A stretch of 64,000 nucleotides of DNA from the NCBI GenBank assembly GCA_030522415.1, contig CM060112.1:2787001-2851000 (forward strand), read 5' to 3'. This stretch comes from Channallabes apus (Eukaryota > Chordata > Actinopteri > Siluriformes > Clariidae). The stretch's first letter is position 1. The number at the start of each line of letters is the position of its first letter. The notes beneath the pieces are model-generated. The model saw nothing but the letters and a program-made list of their open reading frames with translations. It was not told the origin of the DNA and ran no database searches. This document shows positions 9,748-22,262 of this stretch, piece after piece. A program made the translations under genes and the position numbers.

Positions 9748-10892
9748 TTCAAGGAACTCACCTCGTAAAACATTCAGACAGTTGCCATCCATTGCAGTTC
9801 ATTGGGTAGACTATGTACATTTTGATCATTTGCCAAGAAATATTTGGTTTTGACTATCTGGCAACTTTGATCAGTATCAGGTGAACTTGAAGGTGTGTGA
9901 TTTGAGTTCATGGTGGCCATGTTTGGAAACTGCATGGCGTTATGGCATGTTCCTGACATATGAGAACAGAACAGCAGACAGTGTTTCCCAAAGCAGCACC
10001 ACAGAGTGTCGTCTGCATATAAAAATGTATTTCAGTCACGTAACATGTAAAGTAGGATTAAACTGGACGTCTGAGGTATATTTTGGTTTACATGTTCAAC
10101 CTTCATAATCATTTTAATACATTTTCCAATGTCCACACCCTCACCAGATGTTTTTAAAGAGCAATGATGAGTCCAGCAGTTTCAACAATTCAATCAAAAA
10201 CTGTCAGGAACTCGTTTACAACCTCAGTCTGTCCTCTCTTCTCTCTTTCACTATCCTTTGTGTTTTCATTCTCAATGTTCCAGGGTTCCGGCTTAGCACA
10301 AAGCCTCTGCGTTTCGGCTCGGCTCTTCTGTCAGCTTTGCTTAGGTTGTGGTGCTGAGGTGAGATGAGCCTGTTGACTCTGAAGCCGCCCCCTCTCGAGC
10401 CAAAGACGCGTCCTGCTTTAGAGTCGAACAGTTACCTGGAGCAGGGGTGACAGATTAATTACTGGCCTGGCAGATATCCTGAGGAGTTGGGGAGGACGTG
10501 GGGAACATTTTATGAGAGATTCCACACGATACACACTCCAGTCCCAGTCAAAGCAAAGTTGAACAAAACAGCGTAGTTTATTACCAAACCAAAATTTTCC
10601 AAAGAAATCAAGACGTACTGTAGGTGTGATTCACATGTTACTTAAAATTAAATAGCAAGAAAATGGATTTTTATTTAATTATGTCTAGTAAATTTTTATA
10701 GTCAAAAACATTAATAATAAAATAAATCACTTTTCCAACACATGTAGTAGACGTGTCAATTTGGAATCAGAATGCAATAAACATTTACATTTTTTTTTAT
10801 TTAAGTTGTCTATTTAAAGCTAGTTTTAGTCTTCGGACTTCCTGTGAATGCAGCATGATGCCTGATCTGTGACTTTTAGATGAATGTACAAG

Positions 10893-10972
10893 TTCATTTA
10901 AATTTTATTTGTATAGCAGCTCTTTTAACAATGGAGATTTCTTTGCAGAAACATTGGCCTGCTTACAATTAA
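10893..10972 (-). repeat. CR1/L2-type LINE 3' tail fragment
   Basis: TTCATTTAAATTTTATTTG followed by TATAGCAGCTCTTTTAACAA is a decayed form of the LINE 3' end found intact at 22263 and 55712. On the plus strand the tail is at the left, so the element lies on the minus strand. Bases 10973-13989 are unique, without recognisable genes. An isolated octamer ATGCAAAT lies near 11286 and short A/T runs near 12430-12445 and 13006. Confidence 0.55.
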
Positions 10973-13900
10973 TCACTAAGAATTGAACTGATTAAAATCT
11001 ATTAAAAGACAATATTTGTTTTGCAGAATATTTCTCCTTAGGTCAAATGTCTACTATTACCTTGTACATCACAAAATGGCACACATTCTGTTCAGCGAAC
11101 ATGTATTTTCACCAGCTTTTAAATGAAGACAAGAGCAGTACTGTATTTTTTTCCCCATTCTTTTTCAGTTTTGCGGCTTTTTGTTTCCTACATCGTTCCT
11201 CAACTTTATCTCACTTAACTTTAACGTTTTTATTTTGACTCGCCCTTGTAGAGCCACTTAGAGGCAGTATACAGTGGGTTATAAAAATGCAAATGAGGGC
11301 ATGCAGTGAAACCAATTTCTGCTATTCACGTTCATGTATTAATAAACCTCAACTAGTTCTGACCATTTCAGAGTCGAGAACTCTTTGAACTTGGAATCGG
11401 ATTGTGTAACTGAATGGCTAGAATGAGGTGTGAGCAATGAGCAGAAGTAACAAGAAAATGATGACCGCATTGATCTTGTGAAGATGAAGCAGAATGAGAT
11501 GTGTTTGTTGAATGAAAACAACATATGTTTGAACAGCGGGACAAGCAAATGGAATGCTCTCAAAAGCCAATTAAACCTGTTTCAGCAGGGCAGTGCAATC
11601 CTGTATCATCTGCATATAAATGAATATTTCACACAAACTTTAATTTTTATACAATATAGGTTATAAAAATATGAAAGAGGAAAGATATGGTTCTGCAATG
11701 ATGCGGTGCTGCATATAAAGTGAACAGGACCGGGCCTGTAACACTTCCCTGTGGTTCACCTTTGTGAACACACAACTTATTTAATAACTTTTAAAAATAA
11801 CTTTAAATTTTAAGCCAACCTGCCCAAGGAGAAACCTAAATCTAACATGGCTGCTGGTGGGGGTCATGATTTAGACTGTTGAGCAGCAAATAAATTGACT
11901 TTATTGCCTTAAAAGTGTTTCAAAATGGCGCCTGGTGGCATTGACAAGTTACAGCAAACAAGAAACGGCACACAAGGGACATTTAGTTCTTCATTTTTGT
12001 CCCACAGATGTTGTTTTATTCTCCTAAAAAAATCAGCAAAATCAGCTAAACTTGACTGTGGTCTATTGGTCGCTAATTGTATATAAAAATCAATGCGATG
12101 ATTTTAAAAACTCTGCTCCCCAGTATTATTTATGATATAAACCAGCAAATATAATCACTATTCCTAATTCAACTAAACCCATTACCCAAGAACCCCCTAA
12201 CCCTGTCCTGTGTATTTCTGCATCACGTCATGGTGGTCTATTTTTCTAACATAAGGCGTCTGTGATCTCATGAGTGCTCTGGCTGGTTAAGCCATAAATC
12301 TTATACGTATTTTGAAGAAATATGAGTTATAAAACCTTTTTTCCTCCCAGACATAAACATAGAACTGCAGGAACTCCAGGATTTAGTTAGATTCTGTTAA
12401 GGGTCTGCTTATATGCTTATTTGAATATAAAAAATATATATATATATCTGAACAGCTGAATTGGAGTTTTGGAATTCTTTAGACATTCAGTGAAGACGGA
12501 GAACATACACATGATTTTAAAAAAGCGAGAACATTTTTAAAAACTTTTGTTAATTAAACCTCTGTGTCTTGCGCGGTTATTCCCTGTAAATGGCTTTTAA
12601 TGCTGGAGATTTGTGAAGGTGTTATCTGGTTATTGTATGTGAATCTCAGTAATCATGCATAATGTGATGGAGACAATAAGAAAATACATCATGAAAAAAA
12701 TTACTATGAAAACAGAGATTTTATACAAAGTGGCTGTTTTTTATTCCTAATCTGCCTTTTGAACAAATATATTAAGATTGCTGAACATCGCTGGATATAA
12801 ACCTAATTTTGGGTTTCTAGACTCCAGCTAGCAACCTGTCACACCGCCTGGCTCCTGTCACCCTTCTTCATCGTTGATGTTTTTGGCACCGATTGCATCC
12901 CTGCATCCCTAATGAGCCTATATACAGCCTCGCGTCCAGAACAGTGACAGGAGAGGATCTGGATCCAGCCTCATTAATCCACATTCATTTTCTTTTCCAG
13001 CAAAAAAAAAAAGCACCAGCAGCACAAGGCGTTCTGATGGTCCGTCTGTGTAGAGGTCTGTACCATTTGCGCTTTTTTTTTATTGACGAAATCTTAAAAT
13101 CCGTCAGGTGCGAATGAAGTATGATGGGTTTGATGAGAAGAAACGAAGTAAACACAATGAAATGGATGTGAGATTAGATGAGATTAGCTCTCGATCTTCA
13201 TTACCTGCTAGCATTGATTTCTTACAGTTCAAGGGGTTCAATCCTATCCTACAGTAAGCTTGCATGTTCCTCTGGGTTCTCTACGTTCCTCAGACCTCTC
13301 AGAAACATGCCAGCGGATACACTGGCTCAGCTACATCGGCGCATCCAGGATTCATAAAATCCTACTTCTCATCCAGTATTCCCAGGAAAAACCACTTCCT
13401 GAAGATGAACGCATGAGCATGAGAGAAGGTCGCACTCTACATACCGTATCTCCAGCACGTGATCGGGTTTATTCTTCAGCATTAATACCTGCTTTTCTCT
13501 GACATGTAATGTTAGACCTCATTCTGTGCAGTTGTACATGGGTTACGATCACACGCAGCCATTTCATTTCACTCTACGGGAGTAATGAAGTCAGTTGCTT
13601 TTATAGGGAAACTGTTGATTCGATCCGCACCGGTTAGGCGAAGAAATCCGCCTGCAGCCTCAGTCTGCTTTATTACAGAACATCACTGTCAGTGTGTGTT
13701 AGTCTAACTGACTGGGGTGAAATTCCTGTTCCCTCCTACATTCTGCTTAAATCGAGAATCCCTAAGGGTGCCTCGGCTTCTGTGTGCAGAAAAAGGGTCC
13801 GAGCACCATGAAGTGACAAACACAAACAGTTAATCAAACAATAGTCAGTAATTTCACGGTGTAGAAAATGAAAGATGCTCCAAATTATGTTTATTCAAAA

Positions 13901-13988
13901 TAAGCAGAGGAGAGTAAACCAAAAAAAAACAATACAAGTATCAGTTATCTGTTGAACACTTTGATTTTTTTGTGGCAGCTTATCACAG

Positions 13989-13989
<1 letters not shown>

Positions 13990-14021
<32 letters not shown>
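13990..14021. repeat. (CA)n microsatellite
   Basis: About 16 CA units. Bases 14022-14763 are unique, with nothing recognisable. Confidence 0.95.
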
Positions 14022-14022
<1 letters not shown>

Positions 14023-14763
14023 CTGAACCACATTGTTATTAATGGTGACAGAGAACAGCGCCCCCCCCTAGTGATGATGTTCTTGATCTCGATGTGTGGC
14101 CACGTTGGAACACAGATCCCTTTACACATCTCATTTTACACTTTCAGAGATTTTTGCACCTACGGCGCAGCAACGAAGCGCTGACATCAGAGCCCAGGTG
14201 AAACGCTCCCAACATGCACAACTTATCACAGTTATCAAGAGAAAGCACAAGCTGCTGTTTAAACTCCCCTGCTGTCATGTGACTCAGTGCTGCTCCGGTA
14301 CTTACGATTCGCGAATGATCATAGATTAGCGATGCGCTTGAGCTAGCGCAGTTTATAGCTTTTTTTATTTAATATTTCTCTGCTTTTTTGGGTCATTAAT
14401 CTGATGACTATCACTATGACACGTTATGACCATCCATAAATCATCGCGACTTGTGAATGTGCCGTGGTTTATAGTAAAAATCCTGAAAGTTGGAACATTT
14501 TGCTAACAGTTGACTTATGATGTGAACGTCTTCGTTTACGATATTTCTTTAATCCGATTGAAGTCATTTCAGCTTAAATGTTTCCATGGACATAAAAACA
14601 GGACAGTAGACTGAAATTTCCAGTTTACAACTTGAACAAACATCCCTATCCACCCCTAAATGTGGGAATTACAAGTGGGAAATGGTGAAGTAGGAGGTAT
14701 TAGGAATAGGATGCATTTCAAGATCAATTAGATCTCTGGTAAAGATTAGGAAGTGATGTTTAA

Positions 14764-15025
14764 GGCGGCGATGTGGCGCACTGTAGTGGGTAGCACTGTC
14801 ACCTCATGCCTCCAGGGTCCGGGTTCGATTCCCGCCTCGGGGTCTGTGTGTATGGAGTTTACATGTTCTCCCCGTGCTTGGTGGGTTTCCTCCGGGTACT
14901 CCGGTTTCCTCCTACAGTCCAATTAGAGTGTGCGTGTGTGCGCCCCACAATGGACTGGCACCCCACCCAGGCTCTACCCCCCTCATGCCCTCCTGGGTTA
15001 GGCTCCAGGCTCCTGTAACCTTATA
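14764..15025 (+). repeat. SINE-like fish repeat R1, long copy
   Basis: Begins GGCGGCGATGTGGCGCACTG, then GTAGTGGGTAGCAC (A-box-like) and GGGTTCGATTCCC at 14821-14833 (B-box-like). It continues with TTTACATGTTCTCCCCG, CTCCGGTTTCCTCC and CAATGGACTGGCACCC, and ends near TAGGCTCCAGGCTCC. The two boxes suggest a tRNA-derived head, so I treat it as a SINE. The other copies are at 4020, 17102-18452 (minus) and 46020. Bases 15026-15976 are unique, including an A-rich run at 15270-15300 and a GA-rich run at 15230-15345. I see no gene there. Confidence 0.7.
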
Positions 15026-15976
15026 CTCATGTTTCATTCTAATGCAGCTATTAACACGTGCTAATGCTGGTAAACTCATGGATAATGTGTGAATGCTTAA
15101 GGTTAAGGAATAATGAAACACTTTCACATGATTTCACATAATAATAAAGACCGAATCCATCGGGAGGCTGAAAATACAGTGGATGGAAGCACTCAGGGTC
15201 TCCGAGCTCGGTGTGGGCGAGAACCAGGAGGGGAGAGAGAGAACAGTGGAGGATTTGAGAGGTGCAAAAGGGAAAAAAACTAAAAAAAAAAAACAAAAAC
15301 AAAAGAGGAGTGAGAAGGCAGTAAATGAGGAAAAAGAGAGAGAATGATTATGCATTGGCCACATTGGCCTTTATCACATCTCCTCTACCCTGACTAACGC
15401 CTCTTATACGTCTCAGTAGCGTTCTCTGATACACATTATGACATTTATGCTTCGTTATCTCATCACACATCAGCTCCTCACCCTCCCTCAGGGCGCTTTA
15501 ATACCCTCCGCCCTGCAACCTCTCTCAGGAGGACACGTCTCTCACATGGAGGCTTCACTGGAGCCGACAGGAAGCAGCCCGAGCGTGGCGTGATTAAGAT
15601 CTGTGAAGTCCTCCTCTCGTTCCACTTCTCCGGTGCAGAGGCAGACAGATGGCGGGCAATATGCTCGCTGAGAAGATGTTTCATTTACAGCTCGCACCTC
15701 GGCTCGGCGCTGGCAGGTCTCTGTTTATCTGTCTGTTTATGTCTCTGTATCTGCCTCGTACCATCATCACACGCAGGCGATGATACAAAATCCCACTGAT
15801 CGCATTTATGAATCAAGTCATCTGGGACCTGCTGTAAGTCCTGTGTTTAGTGTACTGTAGCACGGGTCGGGACTTAAGAAGGAATCTGATAACTAGAGCA
15901 GACAGGATATGAGACTAGAAATGAGGACTGGAGTGGAAAACTCTGGGATTTTATAATATGAAAGTTTAATAACATA

Positions 15977-16373
15977 CACTCACTGGCCACTTCATTACTG
16001 TAGGTACAGATGTTCACCAAAAATCTAATCAGCCAATCACATGGCAGAACTCAATGCATTTAGGCATGTCGACTTGGTCCACCACAATCTACTGGAGTTT
16101 AAAGCAAGCATCGGACCTGAGGGAAAATGTGCTTTTAGTAACTTTGTACTGTATGTGACATGGTGCATGGTGCTGGTGGTTTCGAGTATTTCTGAATCGA
16201 CTGGGACTCCTGGAACGATATTTTCTTGGCACACTCTGGACTTCTCATTACCGGGTGAGCATGGTTTAAATACCGCCTCCACAGGCACCAGCTCTCAATC
16301 CTATACAGTTCCTTCTGGATGGTGTGGAACCAGAGATTCCCATCACGGATCTGCAGTCGACCAAATCTGCAGA
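15977..16373 (+). mobile_element. Tc1-like element fossil, internally deleted
   Basis: Starts after a TA (15975-15976) with CACTCACTGGCCACTTCATT, a well-known fish Tc1-type terminus, followed by AATCAGCCAATCACATGGCA. A damaged leader and transposase start follow: a GLSISE-like helix-turn-helix string can be traced near 16175-16195. The sequence then jumps to ATATTTTCTTGGCACACT and to CTCTCAATCCTATACAG (the PDLNPIE region, decayed), and ends around AAATCTGCAG. The right terminus is not seen. All catalytic blocks are lost or broken. Bases 16374-17101 are unique, apart from a short A run at 17039-17056. Confidence 0.7.
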
Positions 16374-17233
16374 AACCTCAGCAGCGACCTCGTTTGCCCT
16401 CTCACATTAATAATATTTTTAGAACCAATAAACTGCCAAGAGAACAGTTTCACCAACGTAAAACTCGATTTTACCAACGTTTCTCCTGGCGACAGTCTGT
16501 CCTCTGACCAATCACAATGCAGCTTGTTGGAACGTGGAAATAGGAAATTATTCCAGAATGTACTGTATGGTTTGAGCTAATGTAGGTGTTTATGATTAAA
16601 GGGACTGACATTACGAAGACGAGGAGTACCGGGACGGGGTGTGAGACGGGTAGCCGAAGAGCATCGTGCTGACTGAGCTGATGTAGGATTTTACTACTTT
16701 TGTGCTTCATTCTTGTACTTTGTGCTTCATATATAATGTAAAACATATAGTTACAGTTTATGACCCTGTATGTGAGGATCGTGATGGAGGAGGAACATCA
16801 TGCCTTCTGTTTCTGTCCTGCTAAAACATTCCATTTGCCTCTGAAACCTTTTTCTACTGTTTATTTTGCCTCTTTTTGTGTGTAAAGACCTAAATTCAGA
16901 AATAAAGTGTTTATTGTTGTAGCGATGCCACTTAACTCATTTACTGATACGATATGGAAAATATATACCGTATCTTATATACTGGAAAGCTGTATCTATA
17001 TAAATGAGGTATAATGCGTTTGTGTTGCAAGATAACGCAAAAAAAAAAAAAAAAAAGCTTTTTATTAAAATATAGTTTTTGAGGTTATGGGGTCAATCAA
17101 GACTGAACATTCATTCATTCATCTTCTATACCGCTTTATCCTGTATTTAGGTTCACGGGGACCTGGAGCCTATCCCAGGAGATTCTGGGCACGAGGCAGG
17201 GTACACCCTGGACAGCATGCCAATCCATCACAG

Positions 17234-17234
<1 letters not shown>

Positions 17235-17308
<74 letters not shown>
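17235..17308. repeat. (CA)37 microsatellite
   Basis: Long CA run between the R1 tail and the LINE 3' end. It grew from the internal CA tract of R1. Confidence 0.95.
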
Positions 17309-17310
<2 letters not shown>

Positions 17311-18228
17311 CTTCTTCTTCTTCTTTGTCTTTCGGCTGTTCCCTTTCAGGGGTCGCACAGCGAATCATCTGCCTCCATCTAACCCTATCCTCTGCATCCT
17401 CTTCTCTCACCCCAACTAACTTCATGTCCTCTCTCACTGCATCCATAAATCTCCTCTTTGGTCTTCCTCTAGACCTCCTGCCTGGCAGTTCCAACCTCAG
17501 CATCCTTCTACCGATATATTCACCATCTCTCCTCTGAACATGTCCAAACCACCTCAATCTGGCCTCTCTGACTTTATCTCCAAAACATCTAACATGCGTT
17601 GTCCCTCTGATGAACTCATTCTTGATCCTATCCATCCTTGTCACTCCCAAAGAGAACCTCAACATCTTCAGCTCTGCTACCTCTAGCTCTGCCTCCTGTC
17701 TTTTCTTCAGTGCCACTGTCTCTAAGCCGTAGAGCATCGCTGGTCTCACCACTGTCCTGTACATCTTTCCTTTCATTCTCGCTGATACTCTTTTATCGCA
17801 CAACACACCTGACACTTTTCTCCACCCATTCCAACCTGCCTGTACTCGTCTCTTTACCTCCTTTCCACATTCTCCGTTGCTCTCGACCGTTGACCCTAAG
17901 TACTTAAAATCCTGCACCTTCTTTACCTCTGCTCCCTGTAGCCTCACTGTTCCTCTTGGGTTCCTCTCATTCACACACATGTATTCCATCTTGCTGCGGC
18001 TAACCTTCATTCCTCTGCTTTCCAGAGCGTACCTCCACCTCTCCAAATTTTACTCCACCTGTTCCCTGCTCTCGCTACAAAGCACAATGTCATCTGCAAA
18101 CATCATAATCCATGGAGACTCCTGTCTAACTTCATCTGTCATCCTGTCCATCACCAGAGCAAACAAAAAGGGGCTTAGAGCCGATCCTTGATGCAGACCC
18201 ACCTCCACCTTGAACTCTTCTGTCTCAC
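17309..18228 (-). pseudogene. RTE-type LINE, 5'-truncated reverse transcriptase and 3' end
   Basis: Minus strand. It enters at [19 protein letters not shown], has the reverse-transcriptase catalytic box [16 protein letters not shown] (about 18050-18100), and continues through EFKYLGS-like (DFKYLGSTVESNG), RPAMLYGLETV, LRWFGHVQRR and GRRSRGRPKRR. One in-frame TAA at 18050-18052 (after REQVE, where the family has Glu) breaks an otherwise open frame. The 3' end shows the GGGAACAGCCGAAAG-like motif and an AAG-repeat tail (17309-17325). Known role: target-primed reverse transcription. Truncated at the 5' end, so without endonuclease. Confidence 0.85.
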
Positions 18229-18452
18229 ACACACACACTCATTCACACACTATGGTCAATTTGGGAACGCCAATTAGCCTAACCTGCATATCTTTGGACT
18301 GTGGGAGGAAACCGGAGTACCCGGAGGAAACCCACCAAGCACGGGGAGAACATGCAAACTCCATGCACACAGAGACGGGAATCGAGCCTGGCCGGGAATC
18401 GAACCCGAACCCTGGAGGTGCAAGTGCTAACCACTACACCACCGCGCCGCCC

Positions 18453-20043
18453 AAGACTGAACATCACCATCACTAATTAAACAGAAGGCAAAAAAAAAAA
18501 AACACAAAGAAATAAACAAAAAAAAGAAAATAAATCAGTGTGTGAAGTGCAGTTCAAAATGTTGTGATTTGATGAAAACTGCGGTGCTTTTTTAACCGTC
18601 AAGAGCCGATCAGTAACACACGCCGGCACGAACACCTCCGTCATTTATACTTGACAAGTGCTTGTTGTAATGCTGGAGCTCTTGTGCTACAAATTTATTC
18701 ACAGTTTAGAAATTAACCTTTATGAACTTGTTCTCATTTTTAGTCCGCTGGAAAGTGGCATTAGTTAGTAGAGCTGTGAGTCTGATTCGGTTACGTTTTC
18801 TGATCCACTTACTGTATATGAATCAAACAAAGATTTATTTTATACTCCAAATTATTCCACTTTGCAATATCAGCTCGGTTAACTTTTGAGTTCAGGGTTA
18901 AGTAGCATTTAACAGAAAGCTAGTGCACTATGTAGGGTGTACACTCCCTTATTCCACACATCAAGTGCACTGCACAAAGTTCTTTATTTATTTATTTATT
19001 TATTTATTTCTACTGGTTCTTGTTTTGAGATATGAGAATCTTTTGACATTAGCTAAGAAAAGAAAAGTTGTAGCAGCGCTAGTGGATATACGCTAACTTT
19101 GCTTGGAAATGTAACCTCCTGCAAGAAATCTCTGTTACTCTCGTGTTCTGCAGCTTGTGTCCATGATCTCCAGACATAATTAATCAGTTACACGTACACT
19201 ACTGTATATACTGTACCGCCAGGTGTGTTAAAACATGTTCATAGTGAGTCAGTTTACAAAGAAATGATGATCATCTACAGGAGGTTTTGTTAATGAAGTG
19301 ACGCTTTAGGAAAAGTTACTAAAAAAAAGTGTGTGCGTAGACTTTTGTTACAGTCTGTAGTTTAAACTTAAACAATCTCCATCCAGCCTGAGCTGTAGTG
19401 TTCTGAACTGTGCTTATAGTCCTCCAAATTCTACTCTATTTTGCTATAGCCAGCTGCTTATGAACCAGAATGTCTTTTGTGGATCATGAATAATTCATAC
19501 GGTAGATAATATTAGCCAGAGACTGTACAGAGGAAGCTTGGTGTATATAGAGAGTGTACAGTATATGGAGACTTATTAACTCCTCACACGTCACTGCAGT
19601 TACAACCACATTCAGCTCAGACATCAGCAGTCGTCACTCCTCACTTTGGGTTCCAGAGCAGCTCCAGGTTGGATCGTGAGCTATTTACTCTCCACCAGCA
19701 TCAGGACTCGGCATAAAGATCACCGAGAGGGACAAAAAGAAGAAATAGTGCCTCTCTTTAAGCTCACTGTAAGTTAGAGCACTTTTTATATTCTACCTTC
19801 ACGCTGCAGGAGTTTTCCTGGAAATTTATCAGGAAATAAAGTGAGACTGAGTTATGATTACGCGAGTTTAATTCAGGTCACTGATCAGGAAGCTCTTCCA
19901 GTTGCTAATAGTAACAGCTCATATACTGTACATTTTTTTCTTGCATTGTCACAGTGTTAACTTTTCAGCAATTATTAAGCATTTCTGGAAGAGGTCTCCA
20001 GTGTCCAAAATGAAACCCAACATTTTGTGAAATCTTTAACACA

Positions 20044-20045
<2 letters not shown>
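18453..20045. other. Unique stretch, no gene seen
   Basis: Contains A-rich runs (18490-18525), an ATTT tetramer run (18985-19008) and a 36-bp string at about 19421-19457 (AGTCCTCCAAATTCTACTCT onward) that recurs diverged at about 20613-20648. No recognisable exon or RNA gene. Confidence 0.5.

Positions 20046-20110
<65 letters not shown>
20046..20110. repeat. (TA)32 microsatellite
   Basis: Uninterrupted TA dinucleotide run. Confidence 0.97.
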
Positions 20111-20113
<3 letters not shown>

Positions 20114-20224
20114 GTGCTGCTTCAGGAACTTTTGTCTCAGTTTGACTGGTTAAGCAGAAACCTTTCAAAAATAATGCAACTTTGGCTACGAGATATTAGA
20201 TAACCATCAAGATGATTCTACATC

Positions 20225-20606
20225 AAGATAGAAAGTTTTCACACTACACAGGGGCTATGAGTGGACTTCCTGCTTCATTCACCTCTGAAACGCCGGCCTC
20301 CCAGGAACTCCTTTAAAGGCCCAAACATGTAGAAATGTCTTGGAGTGAGGTCAGGCCAGTACGTGGGCAATAACTCCCAGCCGAGTCCCAAGTGGAAGTG
20401 GTGTTGGTGAATGAGTGTGTGTACAGTTCACACACACAGATGTGTCTCTTGGCTACAAGTTATCAATCAGTTTTCAAGGATCAGACGTCCTGCTCGCTGA
20501 ATGTTCTCGGCCGGGGTTCGTCATTCACGGACGTACGGCCTTCTTTGTAACATTTGCACCGTTCAGATGTTTTACTGCAGCTAAGAGTCTCATCACTGAG
20601 CTGTGA
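20225..20606 (-). pseudogene. Mariner-family transposase fossil (SETMAR/GVQW-like)
   Basis: Read on the minus strand, 20515-20590 gives SKTSERCKCYKEGRTSVNDE, resembling the mariner helix-turn-helix segment SKTQVFEWYKRFKEGRTSVED. Downstream, 20287-20355 gives PDLTPRHFYMFGPLKE then FLGGRRF, the end of the catalytic domain, where the Asp of PDL is the third D of the DD34D triad. The first two acidic residues and most of the core between are deleted or scrambled. Clearly non-functional. I do not see terminal inverted repeats. Confidence 0.65.
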
Positions 20607-20789
20607 TTATACTGTAGTCCTCCAAATGCTACTCTATTTCGCTATAGTGTGGCTCCTACTGTACACTTCTTTTAGCCAAAGTGCGTAAGATGACAGCATA
20701 CTAGTGTTGCCGTAGCTCCATATGTAGTTTCCTTTTTGCATCAATAAAATATCTAATATTTAATAGCCAGAAACCCTCATGTGAAAGTA

Positions 20790-21700
20790 AGTGTAATTAG
20801 TTTCAATTGACGTGGACATCATTTTACCACATAGAGGAAAATAATTTGTTAATCTATCCGATGAGCCACAGGCATACACTTCAACAATCTCAGTTTGATC
20901 ATTATTTGAAATGGCTTAATTCTGCACATCGGTGGATTACCAAAACCCTCCTGGGGCTCCTGACGGAGATGGCAAGTTGGAAGTGTGAACACTTTTCTAA
21001 CAAATCTGTGTCAGCCCCCTTCAACAAATTGCAATTAAGACCTAACACCAGCCGCCCCCTCCGGCCTGCCAGCTGCCCTGACCTGCCCGCCGTACCTCAC
21101 GCAACACGTCCCACATCTGTTATCCCTCTACAACATTTTAACCGCCCATCCTTAAACCTGTCCTCTGCCTGAGTCTCCTAAAAAGTCCAGTCTTTAGCCA
21201 GATTAGCCAGTGAGGGATTTTCCACAAGCTGCTCATTGGGCTGAAATCTGAATCCTAATGCTTCAATCTGTTCTTGGATGAGACCAAGGTTTGGAGAAAT
21301 GATGGAGTAATCCTCCAATTGGCCTATCTCTCAATCTCTGTCTCGTTTTTGTAGGCTGAGGCCTTTTAAAAGCCGAGCCATATGAAGAGATTTTATGAAC
21401 AAATCATCAGGTGTGTGAGAGCAGAAAGGTCCAACAGGGAATCTAATAAAATATAACATGCAAAAGGAAATGAAAAGTGCCTCCTGTGTCTTTCATTATT
21501 CACTGCTAAGTGAGACCTCGATGAGGCTGGAGAGAAGAAACAAGCAGCGCTAGCAGAGAGGCAAACCTGAGTTAATGATGGGTGCTATTACTTTTGTTTT
21601 TGACGACATCGGCTCCAGCACGGCCACGTGATCGCGCACCTAGACAATGATCGTAAAGCGAGAGGATTAAGGATTGCGTTAAGGATTGTTTAGTTTCTGT
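20790..21700. other. Complex unique block, candidate conserved non-coding DNA
   Basis: High-complexity sequence without microsatellites or known TE motifs. It includes AAATTGCAATTAAG near 21027-21040 and CCAATTGGCC near 21316-21325 (homeodomain/CCAAT-like strings), and a C-rich piece at 21050-21090. A 121-codon frame at 20807-21172 has no recognisable domain and I do not call it a gene. Texture resembles vertebrate conserved non-coding DNA, but this is only an impression. Bases 21700-22000 are also unique. Confidence 0.25.
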
Positions 21701-22000
21701 CTGGGGCAGCGACAGAGTGTTCTCCTTTCATGATGAGCTCCAGCAGAACCTTCAGGAGCTTCACGGGTTCGCATTTCTGTGATGTGTCTCAGTGTGGTGT
21801 GTTTCCTCTCTCTGAGCGCGGCGGGACTCCCAGCACCAGCCTGTCCTTAATTTTTGTCCATTATGTTGCTTAGCAACCAAAGAATACTGCAAACACACTA
21901 CATGCTGCTGTATATAGTGGAAGAGTTGTTTATTGCAAATGTTGACTCTGTAATTGTGTTATATTGGTACAAACCACATTACTGAAGTCCAATAACTCAG

Positions 22001-22262
22001 ACCTAATACACTCAGGAAACACTAACCATACTCTCTCAAACACTAACAGTACTCATGGTAAACACTACTGTTACTCGTAAACACCTACCACACTCTCACA
22101 AACACTAACACCTATGATACGCTCATAATACATTTAATAGAATATTACATATAATAAAGCGCTAATAATACTCTAATAAACATTAACTATATTCTCACAA
22201 ACACATATGGTACTCTCATAGTCACAAACAATACTCTCTTAATCACTTGCAATACTCCTATA
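22001..22262. repeat. Degenerate 21-bp tandem array, left part
   Basis: Unit about AAACACTAACGATACTCTCAT, repeated around a dozen times with many changes (AAACACTAACCATACTCTCT, AAACACTAACAGTACTCATG, AAACATTAACTATATTCTCA). The array stops at a LINE 3' end and resumes at 32663, so the intervening DNA was inserted into it. Confidence 0.75.

Larger units (their letters stand above)
17102..18452 (-). repeat. SINE-like repeat R1, split by an RTE LINE
   Basis: Two halves of one R1 copy on the minus strand. The right half (about 18229-18452) carries the head, with GGGAATCGAACCC (B box reversed) at about 18393-18405 and GGAGAACATGCAAACTCC. The left half (17102-17234) carries the tail, with ACCGCTTTATCCTG, GGGACCTGGAGCCTATCCC and CCAATCCATCACAGAGCAC. 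In uninterrupted family copies these halves meet at a short CA run before CTCATTCACACACTA. Here the CA run is expanded and a LINE fragment lies within it. Confidence 0.75.

Noticed and set aside
20807..21172. 121-codon plus-strand frame as a host exon
   Set aside because: No domain recognised. The block fits non-coding DNA as well; kept only as a candidate conserved element.
22001..22262. CRISPR-like array
   Set aside because: Units are degenerate and contiguous, without constant repeats separated by unique spacers; the DNA is vertebrate-like. The same holds for the other arrays.
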